Positions 36,744 to 43,877 of a DNA stretch of 64,000 bases are shown piece by piece. The notes beneath the pieces were generated by a model, which was given only the letters and a program-made list of their open reading frames with translations, was not told the origin of the DNA and made no database searches. The number at the start of each line of letters is the position of its first letter. Position 1 is the first letter of the stretch. The stretch spans positions 124,001 to 188,000 of the forward strand of contig CAJJAZ010000006.1 of assembly GCA_905182295.1 (NCBI GenBank). Direction: 5' to 3'. The DNA comes from an uncultured Flavobacteriaceae bacterium. GTDB lineage: Bacteria; Bacteroidota; Bacteroidia; Flavobacteriales; Flavobacteriaceae. The position numbers and the translations under genes are program-made.

Positions 36744-38000
36744 ATGAATATATTAATTAAGAACGCCACTATAGTAGAAGAATCTAACCCAAGTATTCAT
36801 TTAAAAAGAGTAGATATTGCCATAAAAGATGGCGTTATAATAAAAATAGGTCCGAAAATTAAAGATTTTAAAGCAAACCAAACTGTAGCAATAAATAACC
36901 TACATGTCTCTGCTGGATGGTTAGATACAGGTATTAGTGTTGGAGAACCTGGATATGAGTCTAGAGAAACTTTTCAAAATGGAGTTTTAACAGCTGCCAA
37001 AAGTGGTTTTAGCACTGTTTTTTTAAACACCAATACTGATCCGGTACCCGACCAACAAAACGCTATAGGATATATTCGAAATGCAGCATCAAATGCCCCC
37101 ATAAACGTTTACCCATTAGGAACGCTAACCAAAAGTGCTAAGGGTGAAGACCTGGCAGAGTTATACGACATGCAACGACAAGGCGCGGTTGGTTTTTATG
37201 ATTACAATGCTCCTATTGACAATCCCAACTTACTGAAAATTGCTTTGCAGTACACCCAATCTTTCGATGGCTTGGTATTTAGCTTCCCAAAAACCTCCAA
37301 AATTTCCAACAGCGGTTTAGCGCATGAAGGTGTTGTGGCAACGCAAATGGGATTAAAAACTGATCCGAGTCTATCTGAACACCTTCAAATTCAAAGAGAT
37401 ATTCATCTTTTAAGATATAGTGGAGGAAAACTCCATATTCCTACTATCTCTTCAAAAGAGAGTGTTTTATTAATAAAAGCTGCAAAAAAAGAAGGTTTAG
37501 ATATTAGTTGTAGTGTTTCTTTGCACCATATATATGCCAATGAAAATGCATTAAATGATTTTAACACAAATGCTAAGGTAGCGCCTCCACTAAGATCTAA
37601 AGAGGACCAAAAAGCCCTACAGAAAGCTCTTCTAGAGGGCTCTATAGATTTTATGACTACAGACCATAATCCTTTAGATATAGAACTAAAAAACCTTGCT
37701 TTTGATCATGCACATTATGGTTCTTTAGGCTTAGAAGCTGCATTTGGCGTACTTAATTCATTGTATACTACTGCTCAAGCCATAGAAATTCTTCAGAGGG
37801 GCTATAACCGCTTCAAGTTGGAAAAGCCCACTATTTCAGTGGGTAATAAAGCAGTGCTTTCACTATTTGACCCTAGTATGGAATACACACAAACACTAGA
37901 AGACTTGTATGCCACCTCTAAAAACTCTCTCTATTTAGGAGGAATGTTGAAAGGAAAGGCTCTAGGAACGATAGTAAATGAAAATATTACGACTATATAA
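36744..38000 (+). CDS. Dihydroorotase-like protein lacking the HxH metal motif
   Basis: 418 aa amidohydrolase of the type I dihydroorotase (PyrC) family. The strand-1 motif that normally reads D-x-H-x-H-x-R-x-PG is here DTGISVGEPG, so both metal His residues are replaced. Other parts are kept: the His of SVSLHHIYANE, the Asp of TTDHNPLDIE, and NTDPVPD in place of NTxP. Loss of the HxH pair is typical of the inactive pseudo-DHOases that serve as structural partners of aspartate transcarbamoylase. It may be that, or it may use another metal site. Followed 2 bp later by a small membrane protein gene. Confidence 0.85.
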   Translation: MNILIKNATIVEESNPSIHLKRVDIAIKDGVIIKIGPKIKDFKANQTVAINNLHVSAGWLDTGISVGEPGYESRETFQNGVLTAAKSGFSTVFLNTNTDPVPDQQNAIGYIRNAASNAPINVYPLGTLTKSAKGEDLAELYDMQRQGAVGFYDYNAPIDNPNLLKIALQYTQSFDGLVFSFPKTSKISNSGLAHEGVVATQMGLKTDPSLSEHLQIQRDIHLLRYSGGKLHIPTISSKESVLLIKAAKKEGLDISCSVSLHHIYANENALNDFNTNAKVAPPLRSKEDQKALQKALLEGSIDFMTTDHNPLDIELKNLAFDHAHYGSLGLEAAFGVLNSLYTTAQAIEILQRGYNRFKLEKPTISVGNKAVLSLFDPSMEYTQTLEDLYATSKNSLYLGGMLKGKALGTIVNENITTI

Positions 38001-38002
38001 TC

Positions 38003-38332
38003 ATGGGAATGCAAAAAGAAATTAAAGGTAAAAAACCAGCTATTCTTGCTTACTTCACTATAATAGGGGCTGTTATAGCAATTAGTATGCACAACAATAA
38101 ACCAGAGGTTTTTTCTAGGTTTCATGTTAGACAAGCCTTTGGAGTGCATTTGTTATTTCATGCATTCGCCTTGTTTATTAGCCAGTGGTTTAATGAATTT
38201 GCCTTTTTAGGATTATACGCCATGTATTTATTACTATGGGGTTTTGGTTTTTATTCCGCACTTCAAAACACTAAAAATTCATTGCCCGTCATTGGAACTT
38301 ATTTTCAACAGTGGTTTACGTTTATCAGATAA
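38003..38332 (+). CDS. Small membrane protein (DUF4870-like)
   Basis: 109 aa with three hydrophobic segments (about residues 14-30, 47-64, 66-85) and the characteristic short motif FSRFHVRQAFGVHLLFHAF, which resembles the FHxRQ segment of DUF4870 and related import-component-like proteins. No function known. Lies between the dihydroorotase-like gene and an alpha/beta hydrolase gene, with 1-2 bp spacing on both sides. Confidence 0.8.
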   Translation: MGMQKEIKGKKPAILAYFTIIGAVIAISMHNNKPEVFSRFHVRQAFGVHLLFHAFALFISQWFNEFAFLGLYAMYLLLWGFGFYSALQNTKNSLPVIGTYFQQWFTFIR

Positions 38333-38333
38333 T

Positions 38334-38984
38334 ATGTACAAGCCCTTATATTGTATCGAAAGACCTGCCAAATCTTCAAAAATAAAAGCCATTCCTCTCT
38401 TTTTAATCCATGGATATGGCAGCGATGAAAATGATTTATTTTCTTTCGCTGAGGGAATACCCGAACAATATCACATAATCTCTGTCAGAGCCCCCTACCC
38501 TATGGAACCCTATGGAAATGCTTGGTATGCAATAAATTTTGACGCAGAAAAGGGAAAATGGTCAGACCTTGAAGAAGCTAAAATATCTAGAGATTTACTC
38601 CACCATTTTATTCAAGAGAAATGTGCAGAAAACCAATTAGATATTAATAAGATTTGCGTGTTGGGCTTTAGTCAAGGAAGTGTTTTGAGTTATGCATTGG
38701 CCTTCCAATATCCTGAATTTTATCATAAATTTATATGCTTGAGTGGTTATATCAATGAGGAATTAGCAGAGATAAAAGCTGACATTGAAGGGTACAGAAA
38801 CATTCATGTATTCGCTTCTCATGGAACCCAAGACCAAGTAATTCCATTTGATTGGGCAGAAAAAATACCCTCACAACTCAATGCTTTAGGAATAGACCAT
38901 GCGTTTAAATCATACCCTATTGGACATGGAGTATCTCCTCAAAATTTCGCAGACTTATTAGAATGGCTGAAAATAAACAACTAA
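38334..38984 (+). CDS. Alpha/beta hydrolase (phospholipase/carboxylesterase type)
   Basis: 216 aa from the ATG at 38334; the 30-residue extension of the ORF track overlaps the upstream gene and lacks family likeness. The nucleophile elbow is LGFSQGSVLS (Ser about residue 112), the Asp in HGTQDQVIPF, and the His in PIGHGVSPQ; the oxyanion segment is LIHGYGSDENDL. Related to small cytosolic carboxylesterases (abhydrolase 2). Its stop is directly next to the stop of the convergent gene at 38985. Confidence 0.9.
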   Translation: MYKPLYCIERPAKSSKIKAIPLFLIHGYGSDENDLFSFAEGIPEQYHIISVRAPYPMEPYGNAWYAINFDAEKGKWSDLEEAKISRDLLHHFIQEKCAENQLDINKICVLGFSQGSVLSYALAFQYPEFYHKFICLSGYINEELAEIKADIEGYRNIHVFASHGTQDQVIPFDWAEKIPSQLNALGIDHAFKSYPIGHGVSPQNFADLLEWLKINN

Positions 38985-39485
38985 TTATCTGTAAAGAAAA
39001 GCGTCTTCTGTTAAAAAATTCACCACACCATTATTTATTGAAAACTGTAAAATAGCCTCCCCCCAAACTGTTCCGTTTGTAAAGTTTGCAATGAGCCATT
39101 TTTGATTTAAAACCTTTACAGTATTAAACACGTATTTTGCGTTTTCGGATTTAAAAGGAATTAAAGCGTGTTGCAATTCTTTATTAATATTAGTTTGAAT
39201 GAGTGCATCTGAAATAAAATCACTTACATCTTGTGGTCCCTTATACTGACTTTCTAATGCTACTTGTCCCTCCTGATTGTATGTTAGATCAAACAATTGA
39301 GCCATTTCCAATTGTGCCTCAAGTGATTTAATCTGAGAGGAGATTTTTGAGTATTCCTCTGCAGTTTCTTGATATTTCGCAAGGGCTACTTGTGTGTTTT
39401 CTACATAATTTGAAGCACTTTTAAATTGATATAGTGCAATCAGTGCAGTGAAAATAAATAAGTACATAAAAATTCTTGACTTCAT
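38985..39485 (-). CDS. Membrane-anchored protein of unknown function
   Basis: 166 aa with an N-terminal membrane anchor or uncleaved signal (IFMYLFIFTALIALYQF), a coiled-coil region (residues 30-62, KYQETAEEYSKISSQIKSLEAQLEMA), and a C-terminal small beta domain (KWLIANFTNGTVWGEAILQF). I do not recognise the family. It follows the MBL hydrolase gene by 2 bp on the same strand and is likely co-expressed with it. Confidence 0.75.
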   Translation of the reverse strand: MKSRIFMYLFIFTALIALYQFKSASNYVENTQVALAKYQETAEEYSKISSQIKSLEAQLEMAQLFDLTYNQEGQVALESQYKGPQDVSDFISDALIQTNINKELQHALIPFKSENAKYVFNTVKVLNQKWLIANFTNGTVWGEAILQFSINNGVVNFLTEDAFLYR

Positions 39486-39487
39486 AA

Positions 39488-40252
39488 TTAAATAGATAAG
39501 GTGAGTGAATCATATGCCAGATAGATGTTTTCTGGTAGTTTTAACGCTACCTGATCGTGAAAGCCTAAATGATGGCTTATATGGGTGAAGTAAGTTTTTT
39601 TTGCGCCTACCCTTTGGGCAAATGCTATGGCTTCCTCCAGATTGAAATGGCTGTAATGTGGTTCTTCTCTCAGTGCATTCACCACAAGCACTTCAAGTCC
39701 TGATAGTTTAGAGGTTTCAGATGCTGAAATGGTTTTAATGTCTGTTAAATACGCGAATGTATCTATTCTGTAACCAAATACCTGTAAAGTATTGTGTTTT
39801 GCATTAATCGGAATAACTTGTTTTCCGTTGAGATTAAAAGGGTTATTTTTCTTTACCCTATGCGAAACTACTGAAGGTGCCCCAGGGTATTTATTGGCCT
39901 CATTAAAAATATAGCCAAATCTTTTCTTTAACGACTTTAATACGCGCTTATGCGCATAAATTGGAATAGCACCCTGTCTAAAGAAAAATGGCCTAATGTC
40001 GTCTAAACCAGCTGTATGGTCTGCATGCTCATGGGTAAATATCACACCCTCTATAGATGCTGGATTCACTGCTAACATTTGTGCCCTAAAATCTGGACCG
40101 CAGTCTATTACATAGTTAAAATGATCCCATGATATTAAAACAGATACACGCAGTCTTTTGTCCTTGGGATTGTCACTTAAACATACAGGGTGATTGCTCC
40201 CAATTACTGGGATTCCTTGAGAAGTTCCGGTACCTAAAAATCGAACAATCAA
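39488..40252 (-). CDS. Metallo-beta-lactamase-fold hydrolase (PhnP-like)
   Basis: Metal-dependent hydrolase with the double-metal motif FTHEHADHTAGLDD, further His/Asp ligands in VIDCGPDFRAQM, and C-terminal THISHHLGFHD. The layout resembles PhnP cyclic phosphodiesterases; substrate unknown. No ATG is available. The TTG at 40270 used by the ORF track overlaps a perfect -7 element (40268-40275), while the TTG at 40252 gives MIVRFLGTGTSQG, close to the usual MxIxFLGTGTSQG start, so I prefer it (254 aa). Confidence 0.87.
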   Translation of the reverse strand: MIVRFLGTGTSQGIPVIGSNHPVCLSDNPKDKRLRVSVLISWDHFNYVIDCGPDFRAQMLAVNPASIEGVIFTHEHADHTAGLDDIRPFFFRQGAIPIYAHKRVLKSLKKRFGYIFNEANKYPGAPSVVSHRVKKNNPFNLNGKQVIPINAKHNTLQVFGYRIDTFAYLTDIKTISASETSKLSGLEVLVVNALREEPHYSHFNLEEAIAFAQRVGAKKTYFTHISHHLGFHDQVALKLPENIYLAYDSLTLSI

Positions 40253-40267
40253 AAGCGTTATTTTTTT

Positions 40268-40275
40268 CAAATTTA
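40268..40275 (-). promoter_or_regulatory. -7 element of the MBL hydrolase gene
   Basis: TAAATTTG on the minus strand, ending 15 nt before the TTG at 40252. Confidence 0.5.
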
Positions 40276-40309
40276 TGATATTAATAGGGATTAGCTTCTA
40301 CAATCTTTT

Positions 40310-40317
40310 TAACTTTG
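40310..40317 (+). promoter_or_regulatory. -7 element of the conserved 483-aa protein gene
   Basis: TAACTTTG on the plus strand, 20 nt before the ATG at 40338; it lies inside the ORF-track extension and argues for the later start. Confidence 0.6.
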
Positions 40318-40337
40318 TTGTAATTAAAACAATCTAC

Positions 40338-41789
40338 ATGGCTTCTGTTTTGAAAAAAGAAACTGCTTTTGAAAATATGCCTTCAACAAAGGCAAAAACA
40401 CTTAGAATAAATTTAAACCCCGACATCTACGGAACCTTCTCTGAGATTGGTGCTGGACAAGAAACTGCCAGGCACTTTTTTAGAGCTGGAGGTGCCTCAG
40501 GAACTATAGCTAAAGCAATGAGTGCTTATGACAAGGATTTTAGCGATGCAATTTATGGTATTGAGGACGACGGTAGGTATGTGACACAGCCTAGATTAAA
40601 AAAGATGTTGGCCCATGAAATGAATCTCATGAAAGACAGGATTAGCAGAAAGTCTCATCCAGATAGATTGTTCTTTTCTTACGCCAACACAGTAGCTACT
40701 ATAGATTTTGCTAAAAAATTTAAAGGACACGGTTGGGTTGGAATTAAATTTCAATTAGATCCAAATCAAAAAGAATTGGATGAAATTATACTCCACGTAA
40801 GATTTAAGCAAAATGAAGCAAGATTGCAACAAGAGACACTAGGTGTTTTGGGTGTAAACCTTATCTATGGTGCTTTCTATAAATACGATAAACCAAAGAA
40901 AATATTAAAATACCTATACGACCATATTGAGAAAGATATTCTAGAAATAGATATGATTAATTTCTCAGGGCCTAATTTCAAGAATATAGACAATAGGTTA
41001 ATGAGTTTAGAACTCATTAAAAATGATATGACAGATGCGGTTATGTTCGGCCCTGACGGGAACAACCTTCTTCCTGCCGCTGTTTTATACAAGAAAAACA
41101 TACTTGCCCTTAGAGGTAGTTTTAGACCCGTAACGAAGGTCAATATGGATATGTTTGAAAAATCTTTCGATATATTCAGAAAAGAAGCTACAGTAGATCC
41201 TGAAAATACTATAGTTATATTTGAAATTACCTTATCAAATCTCAAGGCCTCTGGAGAAATAGACGAACAAGATTTTATGGACCGAGCAGAATTACTTTGC
41301 TCTTTGGGTCACACCGTGCTCATTTCCAAATTCCAAGAATACTATAGGCTAGTAGAGTATTTTAATAACTATACAAAAGCTAAAATTGGTTTAACCATGG
41401 GGGTTAACAACCTCGTGGATATATTTGATGAGAAGTATTACAGACACCTTAGTGGGGGCATTTTAGAAGCTTTTGGAAAACTTTTCTTCAAGGACCTTAA
41501 AGTGTACTTATATCCCATGAAAGACCAAGAAACAGGTCAAATTTTAACTTCTAACAGTGTTAAGGTGCACCCTAGAATGAAAGAGCTTTATAAGTTCTTC
41601 AAATACAATGGTAAGCTAATGGACATCATAGATTACGATCCTGAAGTATTGGATATTTTCTCTAGAAAGGTATTTGAAATGATTGCTAACAATACCTCTG
41701 GTTGGGAGGAGGAATTGCCTAAGGGTATAGCAGAGCTTATAAAACAAAAAGATTTATTTCAAAACAATGCCACTGCTTTAAAAGCATAG
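40338..41789 (+). CDS. Conserved cytoplasmic protein of unknown function
   Basis: 483 aa from the ATG at 40338; the 21-residue upstream extension contains the promoter. No signal peptide or membrane span. Conserved-looking stretches are FSEIGAGQETARHFFRAGGASGTIAKAM near the N-terminus, MFGPDGNNLLPAAVLY in the middle and TMGVNNLVDIFDEKYY further on; several recall nucleotide or acyl-transfer folds but none is a motif I can name. Homologues in public genomes are, as I recall, called nicotinate-nucleotide adenylyltransferase, yet the HxGH motif is missing, so I leave the function open. The end of the gene is part of a terminator hairpin. Confidence 0.85.
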   Translation: MASVLKKETAFENMPSTKAKTLRINLNPDIYGTFSEIGAGQETARHFFRAGGASGTIAKAMSAYDKDFSDAIYGIEDDGRYVTQPRLKKMLAHEMNLMKDRISRKSHPDRLFFSYANTVATIDFAKKFKGHGWVGIKFQLDPNQKELDEIILHVRFKQNEARLQQETLGVLGVNLIYGAFYKYDKPKKILKYLYDHIEKDILEIDMINFSGPNFKNIDNRLMSLELIKNDMTDAVMFGPDGNNLLPAAVLYKKNILALRGSFRPVTKVNMDMFEKSFDIFRKEATVDPENTIVIFEITLSNLKASGEIDEQDFMDRAELLCSLGHTVLISKFQEYYRLVEYFNNYTKAKIGLTMGVNNLVDIFDEKYYRHLSGGILEAFGKLFFKDLKVYLYPMKDQETGQILTSNSVKVHPRMKELYKFFKYNGKLMDIIDYDPEVLDIFSRKVFEMIANNTSGWEEELPKGIAELIKQKDLFQNNATALKA

Positions 41790-41803
41790 TGGCCTTGTTT
41801 TAA
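41769..41803 (+). terminator. Terminator overlapping the end of the 483-aa protein gene
   Basis: GCCACTGCT ... AGC-AT-AGTGGC forms a 9-bp stem with a 2-nt bulge, followed by CTTGTTTTAATTT. The first arm is coding and the stop codon TAG lies in the second arm. It also sits just past the end of the convergent bcp gene and may serve both. Confidence 0.55.
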
Positions 41804-41822
41804 TTTATTTAAATGTATTGGA

Positions 41823-42275
41823 TTACAACGCTAATATTTGTGCGGCGTGTTCTTTTGTTTTCACTTTCTCAATGACGTGAGAGACCGTTCCGTTTTCCAC
41901 CACAAAAGTCATTCTGTGTATCCCATCATATTCTCTACCCATAAACTTTTTTGGACCCCATACCCCAAAAGCGGCAATCACAGATTTATCCGTGTCTGCT
42001 AACAAAGGAAATGGAAAACTGTATTTATTTCTAAACTTAGTTTGCTTGCTAGCGTCGTCTGCACTTACCCCTACAATACTAAACCCCTTTTCATTGAGCA
42101 CTTCATAATGGTCTCTCAAGTCACAAGCCTCTGCAGTACATCCTGGCGTATTTGCCTTGGGATAGAAAAAAACCACTAATTTAGTGTCTTGATAATCTGA
42201 TAAGTTGAATGGGCTTCCGTCTTGAGTAACCGCAGTAAATGAGGGAACTTTGTCTCCTACTTGTAAGGTTTTCAT
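41823..42275 (-). CDS. bcp: Thioredoxin-dependent thiol peroxidase Bcp (PrxQ)
   Basis: 150 aa atypical 2-Cys peroxiredoxin that reduces hydrogen and organic peroxides. The peroxidatic Cys is in FYPKANTPGCTAEACDLRD (about residue 45) and the resolving Cys is five residues later, as in the PrxQ class. TKFRNKYSFPFPLLAD is also typical. It is divergent from nth and has a -7 element. Confidence 0.96.
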   Translation of the reverse strand: MKTLQVGDKVPSFTAVTQDGSPFNLSDYQDTKLVVFFYPKANTPGCTAEACDLRDHYEVLNEKGFSIVGVSADDASKQTKFRNKYSFPFPLLADTDKSVIAAFGVWGPKKFMGREYDGIHRMTFVVENGTVSHVIEKVKTKEHAAQILAL

Positions 42276-42313
42276 CTTGGCAATTTTTAGCTTTTTACAG
42301 TTGTTTTCAAAAA

Positions 42314-42321
42314 CAAAAGTA
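42314..42321 (-). promoter_or_regulatory. -7 element of bcp
   Basis: TACTTTTG on the minus strand, 38 nt before the bcp ATG. Confidence 0.5.
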
Positions 42322-42351
42322 AATATTATATTAGTTTAAAATTACGCATTA

Positions 42352-43023
42352 ATGACCAAACTAGAAAAAGTAAATTTCACCATTAAAACCCTGGAGGATT
42401 TATATCCCGAGATACCTATTCCTTTGGATCATAAAGACCCATACACCCTTTTAATAGCCGTACTATTGTCTGCTCAAAGCACAGACGTTAGGGTAAATAA
42501 GATCACGCCACTGCTCTTTAAAAAAGCAGACAATCCTTTTGATATGGTGAAACTAAGCGTCAAAGAGATTCAGGACATTATTAGGCCTGTAGGGCTCTCC
42601 CCAATGAAGGCTAAAGGAATACACGGACTTTCTAAAATCCTTGTAGAAGCGCACAATGGTATAGTCCCTCAAGATTTGGAAACACTAGAGACTTTTCCAG
42701 CAGTAGGACACAAAACTGCCAGTGTAGTGGTGGCTCAAGCCTTTGGAATTCCTGCATTTCCGGTAGACACTCATATCCACAGATTAATGTATAGGTGGGG
42801 ATTTACCAATGGAAAAAATGTAGTGAAAACAGAAAAAGACGCCAAGCGATTATTTCCAAAAGAGCTGTGGAACGACCTTCATTTACAAATCATTTGGTAT
42901 GGAAGAGAATATTCTCCTGCTAGAGGCTGGGATCTTGAGAAGGATATTATCACAAAAACCATAGGACGCAAAACAGTGATTGATCAATACTTAAAGAAAA
43001 ACGTTAAGTATTCGAATAATTAA
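42352..43023 (+). CDS. nth: Endonuclease III-family DNA glycosylase lacking the FeS cluster
   Basis: 223 aa base-excision repair glycosylase/AP lyase that removes oxidised pyrimidines. The HhH motif is LETFPAVGHKTASVVV with the catalytic Lys (about residue 122), and the catalytic Asp is in PVDTHIHRL (about 140). The C-terminal C-x6-C-x2-C-x5-C loop that holds the [4Fe-4S] cluster in classical Nth is absent; the corresponding stretch reads GREYSPARGWDLEKD, and the whole protein has no cysteine. Function as a glycosylase still seems likely. It is divergent from bcp. Confidence 0.93.
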   Translation: MTKLEKVNFTIKTLEDLYPEIPIPLDHKDPYTLLIAVLLSAQSTDVRVNKITPLLFKKADNPFDMVKLSVKEIQDIIRPVGLSPMKAKGIHGLSKILVEAHNGIVPQDLETLETFPAVGHKTASVVVAQAFGIPAFPVDTHIHRLMYRWGFTNGKNVVKTEKDAKRLFPKELWNDLHLQIIWYGREYSPARGWDLEKDIITKTIGRKTVIDQYLKKNVKYSNN

Positions 43024-43060
43024 TCAGGATAGATGGTCTTGGAAGTGGGTGCTAAATACA

Positions 43061-43750
43061 CTAAGAAGCCAATAGGTCTATGTGGTTTTCTGAGGCCATT
43101 TTTCTGATATTTATGAGTGCATACCTCATTCTACCAAGTGCAGTATTAATGCTAACACCTGTTTGTTCCGATATTTCCTTAAAACTAAGCTCTTTAAAAA
43201 TTCTAAGAGAAACCACCTCCAATTGATCTGCTGGCAAACAATTTATTATGTGGTGCAAGTTAGACTCTATATGCTCCTGTATCATAGTTTCCTCCTTGGT
43301 TTTTGAGGAATCAGATAGGAAAGAAAAGACAGAATAATCAGACTTTTCATATTGCATGGGCATTTTTTTTAAACGCCTAAAGTGGTCAATAACTAGGTTG
43401 TGCGCAATTCTCAACATCCAAGAAACAAACTTACCTTCATCTCTATACCCTCCTTTATCCAAGGTTTTAATCACTTTCAAAAACGTATCTTGAACAATGT
43501 CTGAAGCGACCTCTGCATCTTGAACCTTAGCATATATAAACCTATAGGTCTTTGGTCTGTGTCTTTCTACTAAAATAGATAAAGCCTGACGCTTGCCATT
43601 CAAATAGCGAGAAACTAATTGGCTATCAGAAGGTACTGTTGCATTAAAATTATTGGATTGGGTGTTATTTAAAATACTTTGCATAAGAATACTTTTTAGA
43701 CATAAATCAGTAGCTACCCTATTTAATACAGGGGCTAAAAAAAAATTCAT
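43061..43750 (-). CDS. ECF-type RNA polymerase sigma factor
   Basis: Region 2 covers QALSILVERHRPKTYRFIY to FRRLKK, with the core-binding DIVQDTFLKV; region 4 covers LPADQLEVVSLRIFKELSFKEISEQTG with a helix-turn-helix. No ECF-specific extra domain. The start is uncertain: the ORF track uses a TTG at 43786, the first ATG is 43750 (229 aa) and the ATG at 43684 gives 207 aa, nearer the usual ECF size. I list 43750. No anti-sigma gene follows it. It is divergent from uvrA, and its target regulon cannot be read from the window. Confidence 0.88.
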   Translation of the reverse strand: MNFFLAPVLNRVATDLCLKSILMQSILNNTQSNNFNATVPSDSQLVSRYLNGKRQALSILVERHRPKTYRFIYAKVQDAEVASDIVQDTFLKVIKTLDKGGYRDEGKFVSWMLRIAHNLVIDHFRRLKKMPMQYEKSDYSVFSFLSDSSKTKEETMIQEHIESNLHHIINCLPADQLEVVSLRIFKELSFKEISEQTGVSINTALGRMRYALINIRKMASENHIDLLAS

Positions 43751-43800
43751 GATGGTTAAAAGTATCCGTGTTTTATAGGCAAACAATTAAATATTACAAT

Positions 43801-43808
43801 CAAATATA
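43801..43808 (-). promoter_or_regulatory. -7 element of the sigma factor gene
   Basis: TATATTTG on the minus strand, 14-50 nt before the possible starts of the sigma gene. Confidence 0.5.
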
Positions 43809-43848
43809 TTAAAAAAATATAGTAAAACACCTATCTTTAAAACTTAAT

Positions 43849-43856
43849 TACTTTTG
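43849..43856 (+). promoter_or_regulatory. -7 element of uvrA
   Basis: TACTTTTG on the plus strand, 21 nt before the ATG at 43878. It overlaps the TTG at 43854 that the ORF track uses. Confidence 0.6.
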
Positions 43857-43877
43857 AATCATTCCCCTATATTTCCT

